From the NCBI RefSeq assembly GCF_020882245.1, contig NW_026869996.1:6356602-6420601 (forward strand): DNA of 64,000 nt. The letters are read 5' to 3'. Shown here piece after piece: positions 13,601 to 28,869 of the stretch. The stretch's first letter is position 1, and each line of letters opens with the position of its first letter. The notes under the pieces were generated by a model. The model saw only the letters and a list, made by a program, of their open reading frames with translations, did not search any database and had not been told where the DNA came from. A program made the translations under genes and the position numbers. Source of the stretch: Rhopalosiphum padi. Lineage: Eukaryota > Arthropoda > Insecta > Hemiptera > Aphididae.

Positions 13601-14680
13601 GGTTTTATTAAATATACTTAAATACAATTTTTATATGTTAGATTTAAGTTAATAACATCATAGGTCCACCAGAAAACGTAATTTAACGTTATAGGGGTAA
13701 AATATTTCAATTTCCGCTAAGATTTAATAATTGACCCTTTTCCCACTACAATTAAATAAAAAAAATTTTCACTTTAAAACTAAAGAGTTTTTTTAAATAT
13801 ATTAAATTACAATTTTTAAATATTAGATTTAAGTTAATAACCCCATAGGTGCACCAGAAAACGTAATTTAACGTTCTAGGGGTAAAATATTTCAATTTCC
13901 GCTCAGATTTAAAAATTCACCATCTTCCCACTTTAGTTAAATAAATGAAATTTTCACTTAAAATCTGCATGGTTTTATAAAATATACTTAAATACAATTT
14001 TTATATGTTAGATTAGAGTTAATAACCCCATAGGTGCACCAGAAAACGTAATTTAACGTTCTAGGGGTAAAATATTTCAATTTCCACTCAGATTTAAAAA
14101 TTGACCATCTTCCCACTTTAGTTAAATAAATGAAATTTTCACTTAAAATCTGCATGGTTTTATTAAATATACTTAAATACAATTTTTATATGTTAGATTT
14201 AAGTTAATAACATCATAGGTACACCAGAAAACGTAATTTAACGTTATAGGGGTAAAATATTTCAATTTCCGCTAAGATTTAATAATTGACCCTTTTCCCA
14301 CTACAATTAAATAAAAAAAATTTTCACTTTAAAACTAAAGAGTTTTTTTAAATATATTAAATTACAATTTTTAAATATTAGATTTAAGTTAATAACCCCA
14401 TAGGTGCACCAGAAAACGTAATTTAACGTTCTAGGGGTAAAATATTTCAATTTCCGCTCAGATTTAAAAATTCACCATCTTCCCACTTTAGGTAAATAAA
14501 TGATATTTTCACTTAAAATCTGCATGGTTTTATTAAATATACTTAAATACAATTTTTATATGTTAGATTTAAGTTAATAACATCATAGGTACACCAGAAA
14601 ACGTAATTTAACGTTATAGGGGTAAAATATTTCAATTTCCGCTAAGATTTAATAATTGACCCTTTTCCCACTACAATTAA
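10641..14680. repeat. 11-mer HOR, two tandem copies (2,035 bp)
   Basis: The private variant gttttataaaatatac near 11939 recurs near 13974, exactly 2,035 bp (11 x 185) later, with the neighbours tagattagagttaat and ttccactcag also shared. An extra T in the T-run near 11018 makes the first copy 2,036 bp up to that point. The same monomer series also lies near 8239, 3,700 bp before the first copy. Edges are approximate. Confidence 0.78.
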
Positions 14681-17560
14681 ATAAAAAAAATTTTCACTTT
14701 AAAACTAAAGAGTTTTTTTAAATATATTAAATTACAATTTTTAAATATTAGATTTAAGTTAATAACCCCATAGGTGCACCAGAAAACGTAATTTAACGTT
14801 CTAGGGGTAAAATATTTCAATTTCCGCTCAGATTTAAAAATTCACCATCTTCCCACTTTAGTTAAATAAATGAAATTTTCACTTAAAATCTGCATGGTTT
14901 TATAAAATATACTTAAATACAATTTTTATATGTTAGATTAGAGTTAATAACCCCATAGGTGCACCAGAAAACGTAATTTAACGTTCTAGGGGTAAAATAT
15001 TTCAATTTCCGCTCAGATTTAAAAATTGACCATCTTCCCACTACAGTTAAATAAGTGAAATTTTCACTTAAAATCTGCATGGTTTTATTAAATATACTTA
15101 AATACAATTTTTATTTGTTAGATTTAAGTTAATAACCCCATAGGTGCACCAGAAACGTAATTTAACGTTCTAGGGGTAAAATATTTCAATTTCCGCACAG
15201 ATTTAAAAATTCACCATCTTCCCACTTTAGTTAAATAAATGAAATTTTCACTTAAAATCTGCATGGTTTTTATTAAATATACTTAAATACAATTTTTATA
15301 TGTTAGATTTAAGTTAATAACCCCATAGGTGCACCAGAAAACGTAATTTAACGTTCTAGGGGTAAAATATTTCAATTTCCGCTCAGATTTAAAAATTGAC
15401 CATCTTCCCACTATAGTTAAATAAATGAAATTTTCACTTAAAATCTGCATGGTTTTATTAAATATACTTAAATACAATTTTTATATGTTAGATTTAAGTT
15501 AATAACATCATAGGTACACCAGAAAACGTAATTTAACGTTATAGGGGTAAAATATTTCAATTTCCGCTAAGATTTAATAATTGACCCTTTTCCCACTACA
15601 ATTAAATAAAAAAAATTTTCACTTTAAAACTAAAGAGTTTTTTTAAATATATTAAATTACAATTTTTATATGTTAGATTTAAGTTAATAACCCCATAGGT
15701 GCACCAGAAAACGTAATTTAACGTTCTAGGGGTAAAATATTTCAATTTCCGCTCAGATTTAAAAATTGACCATCTTCCCACTATAGTTAAATAAATGAAA
15801 TTTTCACTTAAAATCTGCATGGTTTTATTAAATATACTTAAATACAATTTTTATACGTTAGATTTAAGTTAATAACCCCATAGGTACACCAGAAAACGTA
15901 ATTTAACGTTCTAGGGGTAAAATATATCAATTTCCGCTCAGATTTAATAATTGACACTTTTCCCACAACAATTAAATAAAAAAAATTTTCACTTTAAACC
16001 TAAAGAGTTTTTTTAAATATATTAAATTACAATTTTTAAATATTAGATTTAAGTTAATAACCCCATAGGTGCACCAGAAAACGTAATTTAACGTTCTTGG
16101 GGTAAAATATTTCAATTTCTGCTCAGATTTAAAAATTGACCATCTTCCCACTATAGTTAAATAAATGAAATTTTCACTTAAAATCTGCATGGTTTTATTA
16201 AATATACTTAAATACAATTTTTATATGTTAGATTTAAGTTAATAACCCCATTGGTACACCAGAAAACGTAATTTAACGTTCTAGGGGTAAAATATATCAA
16301 TTTCCGCTCAGATTTAAAAATTCACCATCTTCCCACTTTAGTTAAATAAATGAAATTTTCACTTAAAATCTGCATGGTTTTATTAAATATACTTAAATAC
16401 AATTTTTATATGTTAGATTTAAGTTAATAACCCCATAGGTACACCAGAAAACGTAATTTAACGTTCTAGGGGTAAAATATTTCAATTTCCGCTCAGATTT
16501 AAAAATTCACCATCTTCCCACTTAAGGTAAATAAATGATATTTTCACTTAAAATCTGCATGGTTTTATTAAATATACTTAAATACAATTTTTATATGTTA
16601 GATTTAAGTTAATAACATCATAGGTACACCAGAAAACGTAATTTAACGTTATAGGGGTAAAATATTTCAATTTCCGCTAAGATTTAATAATTGACCCTTT
16701 TCCCACTACAATTAAATAAAAAAAATTTTCACTTTAAAACTAAAGAGTTTTTTTAAATATATTAAATTACAATTTTTAAATATTAGATTTAAGTTAATAA
16801 CCCCATAGGTGCACCAGAAAACGTAATTTAACGTTCTAGGGGTAAAATATTTCAATTTCCGCTCAGATTTAAAAATTCACCATCTTCCCACTTTAGTTAA
16901 ATAAATGAAATTTTCACTTAAAATCTGCATGGTTTTATAAAATATACTTAAATACAATTTTTATATGTTAGATTAGAGTTAATAACCCCATAGGTGCACC
17001 AGAAAACGTAATTTAACGTTCTAGGGGTAAAATATTTCAATTTCCGCTCAGATTTAAAAATTGACCATCTTCCCACTACAGTTAAATAAGTGAAATTTTC
17101 ACTTAAAATCTGCATGGTTTTATTAAATATACTTAAATACAATTTTTATTTGTTAGATTTAAGTTAATAACCCCATAGGTGCACCAGAAAACGTAATTTA
17201 ACGTTCTAGGGGTAAAATATTTCAATTTCCGCTCAGATTTAAAAATTCACCATCTTCCCACTTTAGTTAAATAAATGAAATTTTCACTTAAAATCTGCAT
17301 GGTTTTTATTAAATATACTTAAATACAATTTTTATATGTTAGATTTAAGTTAATTACCCCATAGGTGCACCAGAAAACGTAATTTAACGTTCTAGGGGTA
17401 AAATATTTCAATTTCCGCTCAGATTTAAAAATTGACCATCTTCCCACTATAGTTAAATAAATGAAATTTTCACTTAAAATCTGCATGGTTTTATTAAATA
17501 TACTTAAATACAATTTTTATATGTTAGATTTAAGTTAATAACCCCATAGGTACACCAGAA
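14550..17560. repeat. Segment of about 960 bp duplicated 2,035 bp apart
   Basis: About 960 bp starting near 14550 recurs near 16585: the variant ctacagttaaataagtgaaa is at 15043 and 17078, with gttttataaaatatac at 14899 and 16934. The spacer between them is a different monomer series, so only part of an 11-mer interval is shared. A one-base loss in caccagaaacgtaa near 15152 is private to the first copy. Confidence 0.7.
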
Positions 17561-20500
17561 AACGTAATTTAACGTTCTAGGGGTAAAATATATCAATTTC
17601 CGCTCAGATTTAATAATTGACCCTTTTCCCACTACAATTAAATAAAAAAAATTTTCACTTTAAAACTAAAGAGTTTTTTTAAATATATTAAATTACAATT
17701 TTTAAATATTAGATTTAAGTTAATAACCCCATAGGTGCACCAGAAAACGTAATTTAACGTTCTAGGGGGTAAAATATTTCAATTTCCGCTCAGATTTGAA
17801 AATTCACCATCTTCCCACTTTAGTTAAATAAATGAAATTTTCACTTTAAATCTGCATGGTTTTATTAAACATACTTAAATACAATTTTTATATTTTAGAT
17901 TTAAGTTAATAAGCCCATAGGTACACCAGAAAACGTAATTTAACGTTCTTGGGGTAAAATATTTCAATTTCCGCTCAGATTTAAAAATTGACCATCTTCC
18001 CACTATAGTTAAATAAATGAAATTTTCACTTAAAATCTGCATGGTTTTATTAAATATACTTAAATACAATTTTTATATGTTAGATTTAAGTTAATAACCC
18101 CATAGGTACACCAGAAAACGTAATTTAACGTTCTAGGGGTAAAATATATCAATTTCCGCTCAGATTTAATAATTGACACTTTTCCCACAACAATTAAATA
18201 AAAAAAATTTTCACTTTAAAACTAAAGAGTTTTTTTAAATATATTAAATTACAATTTTTAAATATTAGATTTAAGTTAATAACCCCATAGGTACACCAGA
18301 AAACGTAATTTAACGTTCTTGGGGTAAAATATTTCAATTTCTGCTCAGATTTAAAAATTGACCATCTTCCCACTATAGTTAAATAAATGAAATTTTCACT
18401 TAAACTCTGCATGGTTTTATTAAATATACTTAAATACAATTTGTATATGTTAGATTTAAGTTAATAACCCCATTGGTACACCAGAAAACGTAATTTAACG
18501 TTCTAGGGGTAAAATATATCAATTTCCGCTCAGATTTAAAAATTCACCATCTTCCCACTTTAGTTAAATAAATGAAATTTTCACTTAAAATCTGCATGGT
18601 TTTATTAAATATACTTAAATACAATTTTTATATGTTAGATTTAAGTTAATAACCCCATAGGTACACCAGAAAACGTAATTTAACGTTCTTGGAGTAAAAT
18701 ATTTCAATTTCCGCTCAGATTTAAAAATTGACCATCTTCCCACTATAGTTAAATAAATGAAATTTTCACTTAAAATCTGCAAGGATTTATTAAATATACT
18801 TAAATACAATTTTTATATGTTAGATTTAAGTTAATAACCCCATAGGTACACCAGAAAACGTAATTTAACGTTCTAGGGGTAAAATATTTCAATTTCCGCT
18901 CAGATTTAAAAATTCACCATCTTCCCACTTTAGTTAAATAAATGAAATTTTCACTTAAAATCTGCATGGTTTTTATTAAATATACTTAAATACAATTTTT
19001 ATATGTTAGATTTAAGTTAATTACCCCATAGGTGCACCAGAAAACGTAATTTAACGTTCTAGGGGTAAAATATTTCAATTTCCGCTCAGATTTAAAAATT
19101 GACCATCTTCCCACTATAGTTAAATAAATGAAATTTTCACTTAAAATCTGCATGGTTTTATTAAATATACTTAAATACAATTTTTATATGTTAGATTTAA
19201 GTTAATAACCCCATAGGTACACCAGAAAACGTAATTTAACGTTCTAGGGGTAAAATATATCAATTTCCGCTCAGATTTAATAATTGACCCTTTTCCCACT
19301 ACAATTAAATAAAAAAAATTTTCACTTTAAAACTAAAGAGTTTTTTTAAATATATTAAATTACAATTTTTAAATATTAGATTTAAGTTAATAACCCCATA
19401 GGTGCACCAGAAAACGTAATTTAACGTTCTAGGGGTAAAATATTTCATTTTCCGCTCAGATTTGAAAATTCACCATCTTCCCACTTTAGTTAAATAAATG
19501 AAATTTTCACTTTAAATCTGCATGGTTTTATTAAACATACTTAAATACAATTTTTATATTTTAGATTTAAGTTAATAAGCCCATAGGTACACCAGAAAAC
19601 GTAATTTAACGTTCTTGGGGTAAAATATTTCAATTTCCGCTCAGATTTAAAAATTGACCATCTTCCCACTATAGTTAAATAAATGAAATTTTCACTTAAA
19701 ATCTGCATGGTTTTATTAAATATACTTAAATACAATTTTTATATGTTAGATTTAAGTTAATAACCCCATAGGTACACCAGAAAACGTAATTTAACGTTCT
19801 AGGGGTAAAATATATCAATTTCCGCTCAGATTTAATAATTGACACTTTTCCCACAACAATTAAATAAAAAAAATTTTCACTTTAAAACTAAAGAGTTTTT
19901 TTAAATATATTAAATTACAATTTTTAAATATTAGATTTAAGTTAATAACCCCATAGGTACACCAGAAAACGTAATTTAACGTTCTTGGGGTAAAATATTT
20001 CAATTTCTGCTCAGATTTAAAAATTGACCATCTTCCCACTATAGTTAAATAAGTGAAATTTTCACTTAAACTCTGCATGGTTTTATTAAATATACTTAAA
20101 TACAATTTGTATATGTTAGATTTAAGTTAATAACCCCATTGGTACACCAGAAAACGTAATTTAACGTTCTAGGGGTAAAATATATCAATTTCCGCTCAGA
20201 TTTAAAAATTCACCATCTTCCCACTTTAGTTAAATAAATGAAATTTTCACTTAAAATCTGCATGGTTTTATTAAATATACTTAAATACAATTTTTATATG
20301 TTAGATTTAAGTTAATAACCCCATAGGTACACCAGAAAACGTAATTTAACGTTCTTGGAGTAAAATATTTCAATTTCCGCTCAGATTTAAAAATTGACCA
20401 TCTTCCCACTATAGTTAAATAAATGAAATTTTCACTTAAAATCTGCAAGGATTTATTAAATATACTTAAATACAATTTTTATATGTTAGATTTAAGTTAA

Positions 20501-22150
20501 TAACCCCATAGGTACACCAGAAAACGTAATTTAACGTTCTAGGGGTAAAATATATCAATTTCCGCTCAGATTTAATAATTGACCCTTTTCCCACTACAAT
20601 TAAATAAAAAAAATTTTCACTTTAAAACTAAAAAGTTTTTTTAAATATATTAAATTACAATTTTTATATGTTAGATTTAAGTTAATAACCCCAAAGGTGC
20701 ACCAGAAAACGTAATTTAACGTTCTAGGGGTAAAATATTTCAATTTCCGCTCAGATTTAAAAATTGACCATCTTCCCACTATAGTTAAATAAATGAAATT
20801 TTCACTTAAAATCTGCATGGTTTTATTAAATATACTTAAATACAATTTTTATATGTTAGATTTAAGTTAATAACCCCATAGGTACACCAGAAAACGTAAT
20901 TTAACGTTCTAGGGGTAAAATATATCAATTTCCGCTCAGATTTAATAATTGACCCTTTTCCCACTACAATTAAATAAAAAAAATTTTCACTTTAAAACTA
21001 AAGAGTTTTTTTAAATATATTAAATTACAATTTTTAAATATTAGATTTAAGTTAATAACCCCATAGGTGCACCAGAAAACGTAATTTAACGTTCTAGGGG
21101 TAAAATATTTCAATTTCCGCTCAGATTTGAAAATTCACCATCTTCCCACTTTAGTTAAATAAATGAAATTTTCACTTTAAATCTGCATGGTTTTATTAAA
21201 CATACTTAAATACAATTTTTATATTTTAGATTTAAGTTAATAAGCCCATAGGTACACCAGAAAACGTAATTTAACGTTCTTGGGGTAAAATATTTCAATT
21301 TCCGCTCAGATTTAAAAATTGACCATCTTCCCACTATAGTTAAATAAATGAAATTTTCACTTAAAATCTGCATGGTTTTATTAAATATACTTAAATACAA
21401 TTTTTATATGTTAGATTTAAGTTAATAACCCCATAGGTACACCAGAAAACGTAATTTAACGTTCTAGGGGTAAAATATATCAATTTCCGCTCAGATTTAA
21501 TAATTGACACTTTTCCCACAACAATTAAATAAAAAAAATTTTCACTTTAAAACTAAAGAGTTTTTTTAAATATATTAAATTACAATTTTTAAATATTAGA
21601 TTTAAGTTAATAACCCCATAGGTACACCAGAAAACGTAATTTAACGTTCTTGGGGTAAAATATTTCAATTTCTGCTCAGATTTAAAAATTGACCATCTTC
21701 CCACTATAGTTAAATAAATGAAATTTTCACTTAAAATCTGCATAGTTTTATTAAATATACTTAAATACAATTTTTATATGTTAGATTTAAGTTAATAACC
21801 CCATAGGTGCACCAGAAAACGTAATTTAACGTTCTAGGGGTAAAATATTTCAATTTCCGCTCAGATTTAAAAATTCACCATCTTCCCACTTTAGTTAAAT
21901 AAATGAAATTTTCACTTAAAATCTGCATGGTTTTTATTAAATATACTTAAATACAATTTTTATATGTTAGATTTAAGTTAATAACCCCATAGGTGCACCA
22001 GAAAACGTAATTTAACGTTCTAGGGGTAAAATATTTCAATTTCCGCTCAGATTTAAAAATTGACCATCTTCCCACTATAGTTAAATAAATGAAATTTTCA
22101 CTTAAAATCTGCATGGTTTTATTAAATATACTTAAATACAATTTTTATAT
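17155..22150. repeat. 9-mer HOR, three copies (about 1,666 bp)
   Basis: Landmarks recur every 1,665-1,666 bp (9 x 185 plus 0-1): tttgaaaattcacc at about 17797, 19463 and 21128, each followed by ataagcccatagg, cgttcttggggtaaa and cccattggtacacc in the same order. The third copy differs around 20530-20900, where two monomers come from another series. A further shortened 7-mer repeat (1,296 bp) places the next landmark near 22424. Confidence 0.8.
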
Positions 22151-25100
22151 GTTAGATTTAAGTTAATAACCCCATAGGTACACCAGAAAACGTAATTTAA
22201 CGTTCTAGGGGTAAAATATATCAATTTCCGATCAGATTTAATAATTGACCCTTTTCCCACTACAATTAAATAAAAAAAATTTTCACTTTAAAACTAAAGA
22301 GTTTTTTTAAATATATTAAATTACAATTTTTAAATATTAGATTTAAGTTAATAACCCCATAGGTGCACCAGAAAACGTAATTTAACGTTCTAGGGGTAAA
22401 ATATTTCAATTTCCGCTCAGATTTGAAAATTCACCATCTTCCCACTTTAGTTAAATAAATGAAATTTTCACTTTAAATCTGCATGGTTTTATTAAACATA
22501 CTTAAATACAATTTTTATATTTTAGATTTAAGTTAATAAGCCCATAGGTACACCAGAAAACGTAATTTAACGTTCTTGGGGTAAAATATTTCAATTTCCG
22601 CTCAGATTTAAAAATTGACCATCTTCCCACTATAGTTAAATAAATGAAATTTTCACTTAAAATCTGCATGGTTTTATTAAATATACTTAAATACAATTTT
22701 TATATGTTAGATTTAAGTTAATAACCCCATAGGTACACCAGAAAACGTAATTTAACGTTCTAGGGGTAAAATATATCAATTTCCGCTCAGATTTAATAAT
22801 TGACACTTTTCCCACAACAATTAAATAAAAAAAATTTTCACTTTAAAACTAAAGAGTTTTTTTAAATATATTAAATTACAATTTTTAAATATTAGATTTA
22901 AGTTAATAACCCCATAGGTACACCAGAAAACGTAATTTAACGTTCTTGGGGTAAAATATTTCAATTTCTGCTCAGATTTAAAAATTGACCATCTTCCCAC
23001 TATAGTTAAATAAATGAAATTTTCACTTAAAATCTGCATAGTTTTATTAAATATACTTAAATACAATTTTTATATGTTAGATTTAAGTTAATAACCCCAT
23101 TGGTACACCAGAAAACGTAATTTAACGTTCTAGGGGTAAAATATATCAATTTCCGCTCAGATTTAAAAATTCACCATCTTCCCACTTTAGTTAAATAAAT
23201 GAAATTTTCACTTAAAATCTGCATGGTTTTATTAAATATACTTAAATACAATTTTTATATGTTAGATTTAAGTTAATAACCCCATAGGTACACCAGAAAA
23301 CGTAATTTAACGTTCTAGGGGTAAAATATTTCAATTTCCGCTCAGATTTAAAAATTGACCATCTTCCCACTATAGTTAAATAAATGAAATTTTCACTTAA
23401 AATCTGCATGGTTTTATTAAATATACTTAAATACAATTTTTATATGTTAGATTTAAGTTAATAACCCCATAGGTACACCAGAAAACGTAATTTAACGTTC
23501 TAGGGGTAAAATATTTCAATTTCCGCTCAGATTTAAAAATTGACCATCTTCCCACTATAGTTAAATAAATGAAATTTTCACTTAAAATCTGCATGGTTTT
23601 TTTAAATATATTAAATTACAATTTTTAAATATTAGATTTAAGTTAATAACCCCATAGGTGCACCAGAAAACGTAATTAACGTTCTAGGGGTAAAATATTT
23701 CAATTTCCGCTCAGATTTAAAAATTCACCATCTTCCCACTTTAGGTAAATAAATGATATTTTCACTTAAAAACTGCATGGTTTTATTAAATATACTTAAA
23801 TACAATTTTTATATGTTAGATTTAAGTTAATAACATCATAGGTACACCAGAAAACGTAATTTAACGTTATAGGGGTAAAATATTTCAATTTCCGCTAAGA
23901 TTTAATAATTGACCCTTTTCCCACTACAATTAAATAAAAAAAATTTTCACTTTAAAACTAAAGAGTTTTTTTAAATATATTAAATTACAATTTTTATATG
24001 TTAGATTTAAGTTAATAACCCCATAGGTGCACCAGAAAACGTAATTTAACGTTCTAAGGGGTAAAATATTTCAATTTCCGCTCAGATTTAAAAATTGACC
24101 ATCTTCCCACTATAGTTAAATAAATGAAATTTTCACTTAAAATCTGCATGGTTTTATTAAATATACTTAAATACAATTTTTATATGTTAGATTTAAGTTA
24201 ATAACCCCATAGGTACACCAGAAAACGTAATTTAACGTTGTAGGGGTAAAATATATCAATTTCCGCTCAGATTTAATAATTGACACTTTTCCCACAACAA
24301 TTAAATAAAAAAAATTTTCACTTTAAAACTAAAGAGTTTTTTTAAATATATTAAATTACAATTTTTAAATATTAGATTTAAGTTAATAACCCCATAGGTG
24401 CACCAGAAAACGTAATTTAACGTTCTTGGGGTAAAATATTTCAATTTCTGCTCAGATTTAAAAATTGACCATCTTCCCACTATAGTTAAATAAATGAAAT
24501 TTTCACTTAAAATCTGCATGGTTTTATTAAATATACTTAAATACAATTTTTATATGTTAGATTTAAGTTAATAACCCCATTGGTACACCAGAAAACGTAA
24601 TTTAACGTTCTAGGGGTAAAATATATCAATTTCCGCTCAGATTTAAAAATTCACCATCTTCCCACTTTAGTTAAATAAATGAAATTTTCACTTAAAATCT
24701 GCATGGTTTTATTAAATATACTTAAATACAATTTTTATATGTTAGATTTAAGTTAATAACCCCATAGGTGCACCAGAAAACGTAATTTAACGTTCTAGGG
24801 GTAAAATATTTCAATTTCCGCTCAGATTTAATAATTGACCCTTTTCCCAATACAATTAAATAAAAAAAATTTTCACTTTAAAACTAAAGAGTTTTTTTAA
24901 ATATATTAAATTACAATTTTTAAATATTAGATTTAAGTTAATAACCCCATAGGTGCACCAGAAAACGTAATTTAACGTTCTAGGGGTAAAATATTTCAAT
25001 TTCCGCTCAGATTTAAAAATTCACCATCTTCCCACTTTAGTTAAATAAATGAAATTTTCACTTAAAATCTGCATGGTTTTATTAAATATACTTAAATACA

Positions 25101-28100
25101 ATTTTTATATGTTAGATTTAAGTTAATAACATCAAAGGTACACCAGAAAACGTAATTTAACGTTATAGGGGTAAAATATTTCAATTTCCGCTAAGATTTA
25201 ATAATTGACCCTTTTCCCACTACAATTAAATAAAAAAAATTTTCACTTTAAAACTAAAGAGTTTTTTTAAATATATTAAATTACAATTTTTAAATATTAG
25301 ATTTAAGTTAATAACCCCATAGGTGCACCAGAAAACGTAATTTAACGTTCTAGGGGTAAAATATTTCAATTTCCGCTCAGATTTAAAAATTCACCATCTT
25401 CCCACTTTAGGTAAATAAATGATATTTTCACTTAAAAACTGCATGGTTTTATTAAATATACTTAAATACAATTTTTATATGTTAGATTTAAGTTAATAAC
25501 ATCATAGGTACACCAGAAAACGTAATTTAACGTTATAGGGGTAAAATATTTCAATTTCCGCTAAGATTTAATAATTGACCCTTTTCCCACTACAATTAAA
25601 TAAAAAAAATTTTCACTTTAAAACTAAAGAGTTTTTTTAAATATATTAAATTACAATTTTTATATGTTAGATTTAAGTTAATAACCCCATAGGTGCACCA
25701 GAAAACGTAATTTAACGTTCTAGGGGTAAAATATTTCAATTTCCGCTCAGATTTAAAAATTGACCATCTTCCCACTATAGTTAAATAAATGAAATTTTCA
25801 CTTAAAATCTGCATGGTTTTATTAAATATACTTAAATACAATTTTTATATGTTAGATTTAAGTTAATAACCCCATAGGTACACCAGAAAACGTAATTTAA
25901 CGTTGTAGGGGTAAAATATATCAATTTCCGCTCAGATTTAATAATTGACACTTTTCCCACAACAATTAAATAAAAAAAATTTTCACTTTAAAACTAAAGA
26001 GTTTTTTTAAATATATTAAATTACAATTTTTAAATATTAGATTTAAGTTAATAACCCCATAGGTGCACCAGAAAACGTAATTTAACGTTCTTGGGGTAAA
26101 ATATTTCAATTTCTGCTCAGATTTAAAAATTGACCATCTTCCCACTATAGTTAAATAAATGAAATTTTCACTTAAAATCTGCATGGTTTTATTAAATATA
26201 CTTAAATACAATTTTTATATGTTAGATTTAAGTTAATAACCCCATTGGTACACCAGAAAACGTAATTTAACGTTCTAGGGGTAAAATATATCAATTTCCG
26301 CTCAGATTTAAAAATTCACCATCTTCCCACTTTAGTTAAATAAATGAAATTTTCACTTAAAATCTGCATGGTTTTATTAAATATACTTAAATACAATTTT
26401 TATATGTTAGATTTAAGTTAATAACCCCATAGGTACACCAGAAAACGTAATTTAACGTTCTTGGAGTAAAATATTTCAATTTCCGCTCAGATTTAAAAAT
26501 TGACCATCTTCCCACTATAGTTAAATAAATGAAATTTTCACTTAAAATCTGCATGGATTTATTAAATATACTTAAATACAATTTTTATATGTTAGATTTA
26601 AGTTAATAACCCCATAGGTACACCAGAAAACGTAATTTAACGTTCTAGGGGTAAAATATATCAATTTCCGCTCAGATTTAATAATTGACCCTTTTCCCAC
26701 TACAATTAAATAAAAAAAATTTTCACTTTAAAACTAAAGAGTTTTTTTAAATATATTAAATTACAATTTTTATATGTTAGATTTAAGTTAATAACCCCAT
26801 AGGTGCACCAGAAAACGTAATTTAACGTTCTAGGGGTAAAATATTTCAATTTCCGCTCAGATTTAAAAATTGACCATCTTCCCACTATAGTTAAATAAAT
26901 GAAATTTTCACTTAAAATCTGCATGGTTTTATTAAATATACTTAAATACAATTTTTATATGTTAGATTTAAGTTAATAACCCCATAGGTACACCAGAAAA
27001 CGTAATTTAACGTTCTAGGGGTAAAATATATCAATTTCCGCTCAGATTTAATAATTGACCCTTTTCCCAATACAATTAAATAAAAAAAATTTTCACTTTA
27101 AAACTAAAGAGTTTTTTTAAATATATTAAATTACAATTTTTAAATATTAGATTTAAGTTAATAACCCCATAGGTGCACCAGAAAACGTAATTTAACGTTC
27201 TAGGGGTAAAATATTTCAATTTCCGCTCAGATTTAAAAATTCACCATCTTCCCACTTTAGTTAAATAAATGAAATTTTCACTTAAAATCTGCATGGTTTT
27301 ATTAAATATACTTAAATACAATTTTTATATGTTAGATTTAAGTTAATAACATCAAAGGTACACCAGAAAACGTAATTTAACGTTATAGGGGTAAAATATT
27401 TCAATTTCCGCTAAGATTTAATAATTGACCATTTTCCCACTACAATTAAATAAAAAAAATTTTCACTTTAAAACTAAAGAGTTTTTTTAAATATATTAAA
27501 TTACAATTTTTATATGTTAGATTTAAGTTAATAACCCCATAGGTGCACCAGAAAACGTAATTTAACGTTCTAGGGGTAAAATATTTCAATTTCCGCTCAG
27601 ATTTAAAAATTGACCATCTTCCCACTATAGTTAAATAAATGAAATTTTCACTTAAAATCTGCATGGTTTTATTAAATATACTTAAATACAATTTTTATAT
27701 GTTAGATTTAAGTTAATAACCCCATAGGTACACCAGAAAACGTAATTTAACGTTCTAGGGGTAAAATATATCAATTTCCGCTCAGATTTAATAATTGACC
27801 CTTTTCCCAATACAATTAAATAAAAAAAATTTTCACTTTAAAACTAAAGAGTTTTTTTAAATATATTAAATTACAATTTTTAAATATTAGATTTAAGTTA
27901 ATAACCCCATAGGTGCACCAGAAAACGTAATTTAACGTTCTAGGGGTAAAATATTTCAATTTCCGCTCAGATTTAAAAATTCACCATCTTCCCACTTTAG
28001 TTAAATAAATGAAATTTTCACTTAAAATCTGCATGGTTTTATTAAATATACTTAAATACAATTTTTATATGTTAGATTTAAGTTAATAACATCAAAGGTA

Positions 28101-28860
28101 CACCAGAAAACGTAATTTAACGTTATAGGGGTAAAATATTTCAATTTCCGCTAAGATTTAATAATTGACCCTTTTCCCACTACAATTAAATAAAAAAAAT
28201 TTTCACTTTAAAACTAAAGAGTTTTTTTAAATATATTAAATTACAATTTTTAAATATTAGATTTAAGTTAATAACCCCATAGGTGCACCAGAAAACGTAA
28301 TTTAACGTTCTAGGGGTAAAATATTTCAATTTCCGCTCAGATTTAAAAATTCACCATCTTCCCACTTTAGGTAAATAAATGATATTTTCACTTTAAAACT
28401 GCATGGTTTTATTAAATATACTTAAATACAATTTTTATATGTTAGATTTAAGTTAATAACATCATAGGTACACCAGAAAACGTAATTTAACGTTATAGGG
28501 GTAAAATATTTCAATTTCCGCTAAGATTTAATAATTGACCCTTTTTCCACTACAATTAAATAAAAAAAATTTTCACTTTAAAACTAAAGAGTTTTTTTAA
28601 ATATATTAAATTACAATTTTTATATGTTAGATTTAAGTTAATAACCCCATAGGTGCACCAGAAAACGTAATTTAACGTTCTAGGGGTAAAATATTTCAAT
28701 TTCCGCTCAGATTTAAAAATTGACCATCTTCCCACTATAGTTAAATAAATGAAATTTTCACTTAAAATCTGCATGGTTTTATTAAATATACTTAAATACA
28801 ATTTTTATATGTTAGATTTAAGTTAATAACCCCATAGGTACACCAGAAAACGTAATTTAA
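22151..28860. repeat. Mosaic AB satellite block
   Basis: AB dimers with markers from several HOR families are shuffled together: cgttgtagggg at about 24238 and 25903 (1,665 bp apart), aacatcaaagg at about 25132, 27352 and 28092, and cgttcttggag near 26457. No single higher-order period fits the whole stretch by eye. Small private indels occur, such as a lost T in cgtaattaacgtt near 23675 and an extra A in ctaaggggt near 24055. Confidence 0.7.
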
Positions 28861-28869
28861 CGTTGTAGG